Source: Curtobacterium herbarum (lineage in GTDB: Bacteria; Actinomycetota; Actinomycetes; Actinomycetales; Microbacteriaceae). Taken from it: 64,000 nucleotides of DNA. Shown in pieces: positions 40,786 through 49,312 of the stretch. A model generated the notes under the pieces. That model had not been told where the DNA came from, ran no database searches, and was given only the letters and a program-made list of their open reading frames with translations. The position numbers and the translations under genes are program-made. Every line of letters begins with the position of its first letter. The first letter of the stretch is position 1. The stretch is from contig NZ_JAFBBT010000001.1 of the NCBI RefSeq assembly GCF_016907335.1, positions 62,001 through 126,000 on the forward strand, written 5' to 3'.

Positions 40786-40911
40786 TCAGTCTCCGGCGTT
40801 GATGAGTCCGAGCCAGCGGCCGAAGCCCGTCGGTTCGTCGTCCTGCAGGCGGAACTGCGGGTGCTGGGCCACGTCGGTGCGCTGGCCAGGGGTGCGGTCG
40901 TCGTCGATCAC
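40786..40911 (-). CDS. Small acidic protein, 41 aa
   Basis: GTG 40911 follows AAAGGAG by 6 nt, one of the best ribosome-binding sites in the window. The product, beginning IDDDRTPGQRTDVAQHPQFR and ending GRWLGLINAGD, is acidic with no signal peptide. Third positions are G/C-rich and the gene is closed by its own hairpin. Function unknown. Confidence 0.65.
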   Translation of the reverse strand: MIDDDRTPGQRTDVAQHPQFRLQDDEPTGFGRWLGLINAGD

Positions 40912-41151
40912 GGCGGACTCCTTTCGTCGAGGTGATCATCTGTACACGCGGGGGCCTGCACGCATTCCCGCTCCCGTCCACTTCGCGGGGGACGTCCGAG
41001 CGGGACGCCGGTGTCTCGCGCAGCCGTGACCAGCCCGCCGTCGGGGGACGAACCCGCAGCCGCTCGCGTCGGGCGGCCCGTGGTGGGAGGGGCTGAGCCT
41101 CGGGGACAGCCGGACTGAGTAGCGTCGACCGGGACACGAAGGAGACGAAAC

Positions 41152-41646
41152 ATGTCGAAGAAGAGCCGGACCACCAGCACGCTGACGCGGGCACTGCTGC
41201 TCGGGGTCCTCAGCGGAGGCCGCTCCGCCACGCCGCTCGCCGTCCTCGGACTGCACCACGGCGACAAGGACCTGCGTGGTGAGTGGCAGGACTGGAAGAC
41301 CTTCGACTCGTCGATCGGTCGCGCCGGCCTCGTCGTCGGCGCCGCGGGCGAGATCATCGGGGACAAGATGCCGAAGACCCCGAACCGGATCGCGTTCCCG
41401 GCCCTGCTCGGCCGCATCGGTGCGGGCGCGTTCGCCGGGCTCGCCCTCGGCACCACCACGAAGTCCGGCAAGTCCGACCTGCGCATCGAGGGTGCGATCC
41501 TCGGCGCGATCGGCGCGCTGGTCGGCTCCTACGTCGCCTGGGGCGCCCGCAAGGCCGTCGCCTCGGTCCTGCCGGACCCGGTCGTCGCCGTCGCCGAGGA
41601 CGTCGCCGTCATCGCCGGCTCACGTGCGGTGCTGCGCGCCGACTGA
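41152..41646 (+). CDS. DUF4126-like membrane protein
   Basis: 164 aa. LTRALLLGVLSGGRSATPLA near residues 11-30 and repeated Gly/Ala-rich hydrophobic stretches (AGLVVGAAGEIIGDKM, IGAGAFAGLALGTTT, ILGAIGALVGSYVAWGA) give a small multi-span protein. ATG 41152 follows AAGGAGACGAAAC, with TAGCGT as possible -10 near 41119. Family assignment is tentative. Confidence 0.7.
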   Translation: MSKKSRTTSTLTRALLLGVLSGGRSATPLAVLGLHHGDKDLRGEWQDWKTFDSSIGRAGLVVGAAGEIIGDKMPKTPNRIAFPALLGRIGAGAFAGLALGTTTKSGKSDLRIEGAILGAIGALVGSYVAWGARKAVASVLPDPVVAVAEDVAVIAGSRAVLRAD

Positions 41647-41656
41647 CGTGACCACC

Positions 41657-41707
41657 TGACGGACGGGAGGCCCGGCACACGACGTGCGCCGGGCCTCCCG
41701 TCCGTCA
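41657..41707. terminator. Hairpin terminator
   Basis: Perfect 20-bp stem TGACGGACGGGAGGCCCGGC with an 11-nt loop that can itself pair partly. It ends the gene at 41646, 16 bp before the next promoter. Confidence 0.82.
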
Positions 41708-41722
41708 ACGACACCTGTTGCG

Positions 41723-41728
41723 TAGAAT
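41723..41728 (+). promoter_or_regulatory. -10 box of leaderless SDR gene
   Basis: TAGAAT, 7 nt before ATG 41736. Confidence 0.6.
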
Positions 41729-41735
41729 CCCGAGC

Positions 41736-42698
41736 ATGTCCCGGATCACGACCCCGTTCGACGCCACGACCACCGCCGCGGAGGTCCTCCGCGGCATCGA
41801 CCTCACGGGGCTGCGGGTCATCGTGACCGGCGGTGCCGCCGGGGTCGGTGCCGCGACCTCGGCCGCCCTGGTCGGTGCGGGGGCCTCGGTCGTCCTCGCC
41901 GTGCGGCGACCCGAGCAGGGGGAGCGGACGGCCGGACGACTCCGTGCCGACGTCCCCGGTGCCTCGGTCGAGGTCCGTCCGCTCGACCTCGCCGACCGTG
42001 CCTCCGTCCGCGCCTTCGTCGCCGGGTGGACCGGGCCGGTCGACGTCGTCATCGGCAACGCCGGCGTCATGGCGACCCCCGAGCTCCGGACGCCGGAGGG
42101 CTGGGAGCTGCAGTTCGCCACGAACCACCTCGGGCACCACGGCCTGGTCACCGGCCTCCGTGACGCCCTGCGTGCCGGGGCGGACCGGACCGGACGCGCC
42201 GCACGGGTCGTCGCGCTGAGCTCCGCGGGCCACCACACCGCCGGGATCGACCTCGACGACCTCATGTTCGAGCGGCGCCCCTACGACCCGTGGGTGGCCT
42301 ACGGGCAGTCGAAGACCGCGAACGCGCTCTTCGCGGTGGAGGCCACCCGACGCTGGGCCGCGGACGGCATCGTCGCGAACGCCGTGCACCCCGGCGGCAT
42401 CCTCACCGACCTCTCCCGGCACCTGTCGCACGAGCAGGCGCTCGCGATCGGCATCGTCCACGAGGACGGCTCGCCGGCCGAGGGCTTCAAGACCCCGGAG
42501 CAGGGCGCCGCGACCTCGGTGCTCGTGGCGGCGTCACCGCTCGTCGAGGGTGTCGGTGGCCGGTACTTCGAGGACTGCGCCGAGGCGGTGCCGGCGAGCG
42601 ACGACCGGCCGCTCGTGGGAGTGCGCCCGGAGGCGCTGGACCCGGAGTCCGCCGAGCGGCTGTGGGACGCGAGCGACGCGTTGCTCGCCACGCGCTGA
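41736..42698 (+). CDS. Short-chain dehydrogenase/reductase
   Basis: 320-aa classical SDR of the retinol-dehydrogenase/WWOX-like group. The cofactor motif TGGAAGVGAAT is near residues 31-41, NAG in VIGNAGVMATPE near 111, the catalytic Ser in ALSSAGHH near 157, and YGQSK near 189-193. NADP use is likely but not provable here. The 25-bp segment containing its stop codon is duplicated in tandem. Confidence 0.88.
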   Translation: MSRITTPFDATTTAAEVLRGIDLTGLRVIVTGGAAGVGAATSAALVGAGASVVLAVRRPEQGERTAGRLRADVPGASVEVRPLDLADRASVRAFVAGWTGPVDVVIGNAGVMATPELRTPEGWELQFATNHLGHHGLVTGLRDALRAGADRTGRAARVVALSSAGHHTAGIDLDDLMFERRPYDPWVAYGQSKTANALFAVEATRRWAADGIVANAVHPGGILTDLSRHLSHEQALAIGIVHEDGSPAEGFKTPEQGAATSVLVAASPLVEGVGGRYFEDCAEAVPASDDRPLVGVRPEALDPESAERLWDASDALLATR

Positions 42699-42725
42699 GT
42701 ACGCGTTGCTCGCCACGCGCTGAGT
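42676..42725 (+). repeat. 25-bp perfect tandem duplication spanning a stop codon
   Basis: The segment ACGCGTTGCTCGCCACGCGC plus TGAGT occurs at 42676-42700 and again at 42701-42725. The first copy holds the last codons and TGA of the SDR gene; the second is a perfect non-coding copy. Confidence 0.9.
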
Positions 42726-42800
42726 GGTCATTAGAGCACGCTGCCGTGCCGCCGTCGGGCGACCAGGTGCACACGGTCCGCCCGGGAGCTCGTCGGTGCG

Positions 42801-43685
42801 TCAGGCCCCGGCCGCGGTCGTGCCGGCGGCCGACGCGGCGGTGGTCGCCGAGTGGCCCGCGGCGACGATCGCCCGGGCGAGCCGCCGCGCGATCGCGGTG
42901 TTGGCCGCCGTCGTCGGGTGGATCCCGTCGAGCGTCGTTCCCGGGGTGTACGCGCCGTCTGCGGTGCGGACGGCGGCGAACGGGTCGACGACCGTCCAGC
43001 CGTGGTGCCGGGCGTCGCTCGCCAGGTCACGGTTCATCTCGGCGTTCCCGGTCCGCCGGTCGACGCCCCACAGGCTCGTCGTGTGGTCGGACGGCGGGGT
43101 GTCGACGACGAGGACGTGCGGTGCGCCGTCCCGGGCGACCAGGGCGTTGATCGCCGCGATCGTGTGGGCGGCCGGGACGTCCTGGTTGACGTCGTTCGTG
43201 CCGAGCTCGACGACCAGGACGTCGGCTCCGGGCACGGCGGGCATGAGCGCGGCGACCTGGCCGGCGCGGTAGCCGCTGTGGGCGTACCCGCCGAGAGCGT
43301 GGACGGCAGGATCGGCGGCGAGGTCGCGCAACCACGAACCGGGGCGAGCGGTGATCGAGTCTCCGGCGTACGCGAAGCGCACGGCACCGGGTGCTGCCGT
43401 ACCGAGCGGCCCGGTCAGCACCTGGTTCGGCGTGTGGTCGAGTTCCCAGGTGCGCTCGGCGTCGACCCGGACGGTGCCCGCCGGGACGACGCCCGCTCCC
43501 CGCTCGTCGGGCGCACTCCCGACGACCGCCGGGTGTTCAGCCGCCGCGGCGATGCCCGGAACCACCACCACGCCCGCGCCGAGCAGGGCGGCAGCACCGA
43601 AGACCCCCGCGACGCACAGCGTGCGTCGGCGACGACCCGGACGGGGCTCGTGGACGCGGGGCTGACGGAGGGCACGTGGTTGCAC
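42801..43685 (-). CDS. Secreted SGNH/GDSL hydrolase
   Basis: 294 aa. An Arg-rich n-region and hydrophobic core (TLCVAGVFGAAALLGAG) form a signal peptide ending near GIAAAAE. SGNH blocks are present: GDSIT (Ser), VELGTNDVNQ (Asn) and DGIHPTTAAN (Asp/His). It is an esterase or polysaccharide deacetylase outside the membrane. GTG 43685 lies 6 nt after TACGGT. Confidence 0.85.
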   Translation of the reverse strand: MQPRALRQPRVHEPRPGRRRRTLCVAGVFGAAALLGAGVVVVPGIAAAAEHPAVVGSAPDERGAGVVPAGTVRVDAERTWELDHTPNQVLTGPLGTAAPGAVRFAYAGDSITARPGSWLRDLAADPAVHALGGYAHSGYRAGQVAALMPAVPGADVLVVELGTNDVNQDVPAAHTIAAINALVARDGAPHVLVVDTPPSDHTTSLWGVDRRTGNAEMNRDLASDARHHGWTVVDPFAAVRTADGAYTPGTTLDGIHPTTAANTAIARRLARAIVAAGHSATTAASAAGTTAAGA

Positions 43686-43691
43686 GGCCTC

Positions 43692-43697
43692 ACCGTA
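43692..43697 (-). promoter_or_regulatory. -10 box of leaderless SGNH hydrolase gene
   Basis: TACGGT on the minus strand, 6 nt before GTG 43685. Confidence 0.55.
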
Positions 43698-43810
43698 GGA
43701 CCGACCGGCCCGCGCAGGCCGCGGGCCGGATGGGAAGTGGTCCCGCTTCCTGAGGCCCTTCCGAGCGGACCACAGGAACCCGGGACGTCAGCGGGCCCCG
43801 AGGCCGCCGG

Positions 43811-44791
43811 TCACCAGCGCTCGTGCACCGTCGCGCGGAACCACCGGTCGTAGAGCTCGTGCACGGTCGCGTCGAGGTCGTCCGGCAGGTCGAGGGACCC
43901 GGCGGCGGCGTTCGAGCGGGCCTGCTCGGCGTTCCGGGCACCCGGGATCGCGGCGGTCACGCCCTCCTGCGCGACCACCCACGCCAGCGCTGCCTGCGGG
44001 ACGGAGACGCCCTCGGGCAGGGACGCGGCGAACTCCTGCGCCGCACGGACGCCGTCCTCGAACGGCACGCCACTGAAGGTCTCGCCCTGGTCGAAGGCCT
44101 GACCCTCCCGGTTGTAGGTGCGGTGGTCCTCCGGCACGAACGTCGTCTCGGTCGTGTACTTGCCGGTCAGCAACCCCGAGGCCAGCGGGACGCGCGCCAG
44201 GATCGCGACCCCGGCCTCCCGGGCGGCGGGCAGCACGCGGTCGAGCGGCTTGAGGCGGAACGCGTTGAGGATGACCTGCACGCTCGCGACCCCCGGGCGG
44301 GCGATCGCGGTGAGGGCCTGGTCGGCGGTCTCGACGCTGACGCCGTAGGCCGCGATGGAGCCGTCCGCGACCAGGGCGTCGAGGGCGTCGTGGACGGCGT
44401 CGTCGGCGAACACCGCGGTCGGCGGGCAGTGCAGCTGGACGAGGTCGAGCGTGTCCTGGCCGAGGTTCTCCCGCGACCGGTCCACCCACTGTCGGAAGTT
44501 CGCGGCCACGTAGTTCGACGGGACCTGGTCCACCCGGCGGCCCATCTTCGTCGCGACCGTCACCCCGGACTCCGGGTTCGCGGCGATCCAGCGGCCGATG
44601 AGCTGCTCGCTCCGGCCGTCGCCGTACACGTCGGCGGTGTCGAACAGGGTGGTGCCGGCCTCGGCGGCGGCGTCCATCACGGCGAAGGCGTCCTCGGCCG
44701 CGACCGGCCCCCAGTCACCGCCGAACTGCCAGGTGCCGAGTCCGATCACGGAGGTCTCACGGCCGGTACGGCCCAGTGTGCGTCGCTGCAT
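43811..44791 (-). CDS. Aldo/keto reductase
   Basis: 326-aa NADPH-dependent (alpha/beta)8 barrel. Catalytic residues are visible: Asp and Tyr in FDTADVYGDGRSE near residues 50-62, Lys in VTVATKMGR near 82, and His in LVQLHCPPT near 120. The C-terminal AIPGARNAEQARSN binds the cofactor phosphate. ATG 44791 lies 7 nt after TACCGT. It diverges from an SDR gene 88 bp away. Confidence 0.88.
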   Translation of the reverse strand: MQRRTLGRTGRETSVIGLGTWQFGGDWGPVAAEDAFAVMDAAAEAGTTLFDTADVYGDGRSEQLIGRWIAANPESGVTVATKMGRRVDQVPSNYVAANFRQWVDRSRENLGQDTLDLVQLHCPPTAVFADDAVHDALDALVADGSIAAYGVSVETADQALTAIARPGVASVQVILNAFRLKPLDRVLPAAREAGVAILARVPLASGLLTGKYTTETTFVPEDHRTYNREGQAFDQGETFSGVPFEDGVRAAQEFAASLPEGVSVPQAALAWVVAQEGVTAAIPGARNAEQARSNAAAGSLDLPDDLDATVHELYDRWFRATVHERW

Positions 44792-44798
44792 GGGTTCG

Positions 44799-44804
44799 AC
44801 GGTA
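44799..44804 (-). promoter_or_regulatory. -10 box of leaderless aldo/keto reductase gene
   Basis: TACCGT on the minus strand, 7 nt before ATG 44791. Confidence 0.55.
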
Positions 44805-44867
44805 GCCCCTGGTCGCCGGGCGGACGGTGGCATCGTCCGGTGCGCGTGGCGAGCGGGCGGCCGCGCG

Positions 44868-44873
44868 TACGGT
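44868..44873 (+). promoter_or_regulatory. -10 box of leaderless SDR gene
   Basis: TACGGT, 6 nt before ATG 44880. Confidence 0.6.
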
Positions 44874-44879
44874 GACGGC

Positions 44880-45860
44880 ATGAGCAGACAGCGCGTCGTC
44901 GTCATCGGGGCCACCGGCCACATCGGCACCTTCCTCGTCCCCCGTCTGGTGCGTGCCGGCCACGACGTCATCACCATCAGTCGCGGCACCCGATCGGCGT
45001 ACGTCGACGCCCCGGAGTGGCAGCAGGTCGAGCAGGTCACCGCCGACCGCGAGCAGGAGGACCAGGACGGCGTCTTCGGCGACCGCATCGTCGCGCTGCG
45101 CCCGGACGTCGTCGTCGACCTCGTCTGCTTCACCATCGAGTCCGCCACCGCGCTCGTCGACGCGCTCCGCGGCACCGACGTGCACCTGGTCCACTGCGGC
45201 TCGATCTGGCGCGCCGGACCCAGCGTCGTGCTGCCCGTCACCGAGGAGAACGCGATCCCGCCGGTGGGCGAGTACGGCACGCAGAAGGACGCCATCGCCC
45301 GGATGCTCCAGCAGGAGACCGCCGATGGGGGTGTCGCGACGACCTCGCTGCACCCGGGACACATCAGCGGCCCCGGCTGGGCGCCGATCGGCCCGGTCGG
45401 CAACCTCGACCCCGCCGTCTGGCGCACGCTGTCCGCCGGGGAGCCCCTGCTCGTGCCCGGCCTCGGTGCCGAGACGATGGCCCACGTCCACGCTGACGAC
45501 GTCGCCCAGGCGTTCGAGCTCGCCGTCGAGCACCGCGACGCCGCGGTCGGCGAGGACTTCACCGTCGTCGCCCCCACCGCGCTGAACGTGCGCGGGTACG
45601 CGGCGCTCGCCGCGTCCTGGTTCGGCCAGGAGGCCCGGCTCGAGTCCGTCACGTGGGACCGGTTCCGCGCGGTCACCGTGGCTGAGTACGCCGACGCGAG
45701 CTGGGAGCACCTGTCGCGCAGCCACGTGTTCAGCACCGACAAGGCACGGCGGGTGCTCGGCTACGCGCCGCGGTACACGGCGGAGGAGACCGTGCTCGAC
45801 GCGGTGCGGTGGCTCGTGGAGCACGGGCAGGTCGAGGTGGCGGGGGCGCTCGTCGTGTGA
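44880..45860 (+). CDS. NAD-dependent epimerase/dehydratase-like SDR
   Basis: 326-aa extended SDR. IGATGHIGTFLVPRLVRAG is at residues 9-27; YGTQKDAIARML near 136-147 carries the YxxxK pair; LHPGHISGPGWAPIG is the substrate-loop motif. Family members epimerise or reduce nucleotide sugars and related compounds. Specific role unknown. Confidence 0.85.
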   Translation: MSRQRVVVIGATGHIGTFLVPRLVRAGHDVITISRGTRSAYVDAPEWQQVEQVTADREQEDQDGVFGDRIVALRPDVVVDLVCFTIESATALVDALRGTDVHLVHCGSIWRAGPSVVLPVTEENAIPPVGEYGTQKDAIARMLQQETADGGVATTSLHPGHISGPGWAPIGPVGNLDPAVWRTLSAGEPLLVPGLGAETMAHVHADDVAQAFELAVEHRDAAVGEDFTVVAPTALNVRGYAALAASWFGQEARLESVTWDRFRAVTVAEYADASWEHLSRSHVFSTDKARRVLGYAPRYTAEETVLDAVRWLVEHGQVEVAGALVV

Positions 45861-45959
45861 GAGCACCCCTGATCGACTGAAATACGGTGTACTTGACGTC
45901 AGTCGGATCGTGCTGGGACGCTCGGTCTGCCTCAACGGGGGGCAGGGAGAGAGACAGCG

Positions 45960-46360
45960 ATGACGAACAAGAAGTCCGTACTGGCGAGCCTGGTGCTCGC
46001 GTCCGCGATCGCCGTCGGACCCGCGACCGTCGCGTCGGCATCACCGGTCGACGTGCTCGGATCCGGTTCCGAAGCGGGCGGCGTCCTGATGACGAGTGAC
46101 GGGCCCGGCTCGACCGGTGAGACCCGCGGCAGCACGGCGCGGAAGGACGACGGCGGTGGCGGCAGCTTCTGGCAGTGGGGCGTCGGGAAGGACGACGCCT
46201 GGTCGAACTTCTTCCGAGAGCGTCGGTGCCACGGTGCCACGGCGCCACGGCCGTCGGCGTGAAGTCGAAGCGCGTCACCGGAGTGGCGGGCGGCAGGTAC
46301 GCGCTCGCCACGGCACCGAAGGCCCGGAGCGGCAACAAGGCGTACTACCACAACTGCTGA
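45960..46360 (+). pseudogene. Lactococcin-972-family bacteriocin, frameshifted by an 8-bp repeat
   Basis: The 5' frame gives a Sec signal peptide (MTNKKSVLASLVLASAIAVG to VASA), a linker, then GSFWQWGVGKDDAWSNFF and CHGATA before running out of frame to a TGA at 46260. The 3' frame gives CHGATAVGVKSKRVTGVAGG and ARSGNKAYYHNC, ending at 46358-46360. Joined, these make the full lactococcin-972 pattern (W-G near the start, HGATA, NKAYY at the end). GGTGCCAC is present one time too many at the junction; removing 8 bp gives an uninterrupted 130-aa protein. The gene precedes the cognate membrane and ATPase genes. It may be switched off or phase-variable. Confidence 0.85.
46225..46250 (+). repeat. 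8-bp tandem repeat causing the bacteriocin frameshift
   Basis: GGTGCCAC at 46225-46232 and 46233-46240 is followed by GGCGCCAC at 46241-46248 and GG. Two units instead of three restore the reading frame. Confidence 0.9.
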
Positions 46361-46366
46361 CCGGAC

Positions 46367-46396
46367 AGCGGGGCGTTCGTGACGGAACGCCCCGCT
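46367..46396 (+). terminator. Hairpin after the bacteriocin gene
   Basis: AGCGGGGCGTTC pairs perfectly with GAACGCCCCGCT around a 6-nt loop, 7 bp after the bacteriocin stop. It may allow more bacteriocin than exporter mRNA. Confidence 0.75.
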
Positions 46397-46434
46397 CGCC
46401 GCCGCGGTCCCTCCGCGGTCCGGAAGGAGACTCC

Positions 46435-48462
46435 ATGCGGATGCGATCAGTGCGTCTCGCCTACGTCATCCCGCCCCTCCTCGCCGTCGTCCTCGCCTTC
46501 CTCGGCTCGGTCCGGCTCAGCGAGTCGGGCGTGGTCGGCGTCTCGTCGGTCGTGACGGCGGCGGCAGAGGGCAGGACGACGTCCAACGGGCGGATCGCCT
46601 CAGCGCTGGAACACGTCGCTCGCCGACACCACGCCACGATCGTGCGGACCGTCGCCGACCGGTCTGCACCGACGGCCCGGCGCACCGTTCTGGTGACGAA
46701 CGCGCCGGGGAGCGTCGGCACGGACTGGTTGCGTGACGGCTACACCGAGTTCTCCCGATCCGTCCGGACCACGGTGCGGCCGATGGCAGCGCTCGACCAC
46801 CACGACCCTGTCGGCTCGTACGAGGTCATCGGTGGCGCCGCAGCCGAACACGCCACCGCGGCGGCGCTGCGCACCGCCGGTTTCACGACCAGTTCCGCAA
46901 CCGTTCCCGCCCTGGACCGCCTCGGCGTGACCGGGGGCACCCAGGGCACGTCCGGACTCATCGGTTCACTCGTGCTCGGTTGCGTGACGCTCTGCCTCGC
47001 CGGGACGATCGGTGCTCCACGACGGACCGCGGTGCGCGGACTGCACGGCCGGAGCGCGGGTGTCATCGTCTGCACCGAGCTGTCGGAGGTCCGGGCGACC
47101 GTGCTCGTGGTCCTCGTCGGGGCGCCGGTCGTGGCACTCCTCCTCTGGCTCCACAACGGGCTGGCTTCGTGGACGACGTTCGCGACGGCAGCAGCGGTGT
47201 TCTGCGCCGCCCTGCTCGTCCCGGTCGTGGCAGCCACCGTCCTCGGGGCACTCATCGCCGCTCGGCAGCCCATCGCGGCCGGTCTCCGAGGAGCCCGGCC
47301 TGCAGGTGCGCTCGTCCTGCTGACCCAGGTCGCTCGACTCCCCGCGGTGCTGCTGGTGGTCGCCGCGGTGTTCGACCTCACGTCGGCGATCGCCGTGAGC
47401 AGATCAGGCTCCGACGACCGTGCGCTGCGAGCGGCCGGGGACGCCGTCCAGCTCTGGGTGACCCCGGACCCACGACCGGGATCCGACTCGCAGGACTACT
47501 GGGACCGGATCGGGGACTTCGTCGGCTCCGCACTCGAACGGCACGATGCCCTGCTCACCGCTGCGGTCGAGGTCGGTACGGGGACCGGGTCGGGGTCGGT
47601 GGCGGCACTGTTCGTCGACGAGGAGTACCTGCGCCACCAGGACCTCCGGGCGCAGAACGGTGAGCGCATCACGGCGACCGACGACCGCATCACGCTGTGG
47701 ACTCCTCCAGGGGCTGAGCTGGACCGAACTGCGGTGACCCGCGCGGTGAGCGGATGGGAGCTACGGGGAGCGTCCGCAGCGCAACGACGTCACATCGGCG
47801 GTGGCTCCCTCCGATCGGCTGGGGTGTACACGTACGCGGGTGACTCGTCAGCCGTCTCCTGGTTGACCGACGCCGTGGTGGTGGTCGTCCCCGACGCCTC
47901 TGCCGTCTTCACAGCGGACCAACTGGGCGCCTGGTTGTCCACCGGCGATGTGGTCTTCACCTCCGAGTCCGCCGCCGACCGTGCCATCGAGGCCGCTGGT
48001 CTCGGCGACGACTTCAGCGCGGTCGTGTCGGTGGGTCAGGCGGCGGCAGATCGCCAGCGACAGGCCGCGACCATCGTCGACATCGGCATCCTCGCCGTCA
48101 TCAGCGGTCTCGCGGCCGCCGTCACCCTCGCCCTGATCAGCACTGCGGCACAGCACCGGCGGCACGGCCGCAGGCTCTTCGCCGGCATCGCAGCCGGTCA
48201 CTCGTCGCTGCGGGCCAACGGCGAGCTCATGCTGGTCGAGGGCCTGCTGCTGGGGGCTGGCGGCATCGCCGTCGTGAACCGATGGTGGCAGACACGACCT
48301 GACGGGTCCGGAGCCGTGTCGGCGCTCGATCCCGCTGCGCGCGCCGCCGGCCTGGGTGGCATCACCGCAGCCGCCGTGCTCGTGGTGCTCGCGGCGGTCG
48401 CCGCCGCCGTGGCCGCAGTCTCGACGCGCACGGTCGTCCGGTCCCGCGGGTGCGGCTCGTGA
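46435..48462 (+). CDS. Bacteriocin-associated integral membrane protein (ABC permease / immunity)
   Basis: 675 aa, FtsX/DUF1430-like. One N-terminal membrane helix (AYVIPPLLAVVLAFLGSVRL), an extracellular domain, three central helices near residues 175-325, a second extracellular domain and three C-terminal helices. This size and layout, next to a lactococcin-972 gene and an ATPase, match the putative immunity/export protein of that system. ATG 46435 follows GGAAGGAG by 5 nt. It overlaps the ATPase gene. Whether it exports the bacteriocin or protects the producer is unresolved in the family. Confidence 0.82.
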   Translation: MRMRSVRLAYVIPPLLAVVLAFLGSVRLSESGVVGVSSVVTAAAEGRTTSNGRIASALEHVARRHHATIVRTVADRSAPTARRTVLVTNAPGSVGTDWLRDGYTEFSRSVRTTVRPMAALDHHDPVGSYEVIGGAAAEHATAAALRTAGFTTSSATVPALDRLGVTGGTQGTSGLIGSLVLGCVTLCLAGTIGAPRRTAVRGLHGRSAGVIVCTELSEVRATVLVVLVGAPVVALLLWLHNGLASWTTFATAAAVFCAALLVPVVAATVLGALIAARQPIAAGLRGARPAGALVLLTQVARLPAVLLVVAAVFDLTSAIAVSRSGSDDRALRAAGDAVQLWVTPDPRPGSDSQDYWDRIGDFVGSALERHDALLTAAVEVGTGTGSGSVAALFVDEEYLRHQDLRAQNGERITATDDRITLWTPPGAELDRTAVTRAVSGWELRGASAAQRRHIGGGSLRSAGVYTYAGDSSAVSWLTDAVVVVVPDASAVFTADQLGAWLSTGDVVFTSESAADRAIEAAGLGDDFSAVVSVGQAAADRQRQAATIVDIGILAVISGLAAAVTLALISTAAQHRRHGRRLFAGIAAGHSSLRANGELMLVEGLLLGAGGIAVVNRWWQTRPDGSGAVSALDPAARAAGLGGITAAAVLVVLAAVAAAVAAVSTRTVVRSRGCGS

Positions 48463-49094
48463 TGATCCAGGTCGACCGTGTGACGAAGCACCGAGGCGGA
48501 CGCCTGCTCTGGCGGGATCTGTCGTTCACGGTGGCCCGTGGTGAGGTGCTCGCGCTCACCGGGCCGAGCGGCTGCGGCAAGTCGACCCTGCTCGACTGCA
48601 TCGGGCTCATCGACTCGCTGGATGCCGGGACGATCCACGTCGGTGGCACTGATGCGGGACGGAGCCGTCGACGGGCCAGACGACTCCGGCGTGACCACCT
48701 CGGCTACCTCTTCCAGGACTTCGGCCTCGTCCCGGACATGACGGTCGATGCCAACATCCGCATCGGGCGACCCGGTCGATCGCGAGGTGCCCGCCGGATG
48801 ACGACCGCCGAGGCGTTGGAACGCGTCGGACTCGCGGGGCGCGGGAGTGACCGGGCGCACGACCTCAGCGGTGGTGAGCAGCAGCGTGTCGCACTCGCTC
48901 GCCTCGTCGTGAAGCAGCCGGACGTCATCCTGGCGGACGAACCGACGAGTGCACTCGACGACGACAACGCCCGGATGGTGCTCGACGCACTCGGCGACTT
49001 CGCATCGGCCGGAGCCGCGGTGATCGTCGCGACCCACGCGGCACCGGTCGCCGAGAGGGCCGCGACCGTCCTGCGGCTCGAGCGCACGTCGTGA
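48462..49094 (+). CDS. Bacteriocin-system ABC ATPase
   Basis: 210-aa ATPase of the MacB/LolD type. Walker A GPSGCGKST is near residues 34-42, Q-loop LFQDFGLVPDMTV, signature LSGGEQQRVALARL near 136-149 and Walker B VILADEPTSALDDD. ATG 48462 overlaps the membrane-protein stop (GTGATG); GTG 48459 or 48450 are alternatives. It closes the lactococcin-972-type operon. Confidence 0.88.
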   Translation: MIQVDRVTKHRGGRLLWRDLSFTVARGEVLALTGPSGCGKSTLLDCIGLIDSLDAGTIHVGGTDAGRSRRRARRLRRDHLGYLFQDFGLVPDMTVDANIRIGRPGRSRGARRMTTAEALERVGLAGRGSDRAHDLSGGEQQRVALARLVVKQPDVILADEPTSALDDDNARMVLDALGDFASAGAAVIVATHAAPVAERAATVLRLERTS

Positions 49095-49154
49095 CACTGA
49101 GGCCGAGAACCCGCGTACCGTGCACTTGCTGCGCCGTGATCCCGAGTCACGGCT

Positions 49155-49175
49155 GCCGGGAGCGCCGCTCCCGGC
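49155..49175 (+). terminator. Intrinsic terminator of the bacteriocin operon
   Basis: GCCGGGAGC pairs with GCTCCCGGC around GCC and is followed by CCGTCTTCGTTC, the most T-rich tail seen after a hairpin here. Confidence 0.8.
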
Positions 49176-49212
49176 CCGTCTTCGTTCAGCGTTGAACCCG
49201 ACGTCGCGGCCC

Positions 49213-49255
49213 GAGGGCGCCCGCCCTGTCCACCGAACGCGGGGCGGGCGCCCTC
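49213..49255 (-). terminator. Hairpin terminator downstream of the lipid kinase
   Basis: GAGGGCGCCCGCCC pairs perfectly with its complement at 49242-49255 around a 15-nt loop. It faces the 3' end of the minus-strand kinase gene. Confidence 0.7.
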
Positions 49256-49312
49256 ACCCGACGATCACAGCGGGGGACCGGCCGGCGGCTGCCAGCCCGT
49301 CTCGTCGCGGCA

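Noticed and set aside
45894..45901. TGACGTCA palindrome before the bacteriocin gene as an operator
   Set aside because: Eight bases are too few to separate from chance, and no regulator gene is adjacent.
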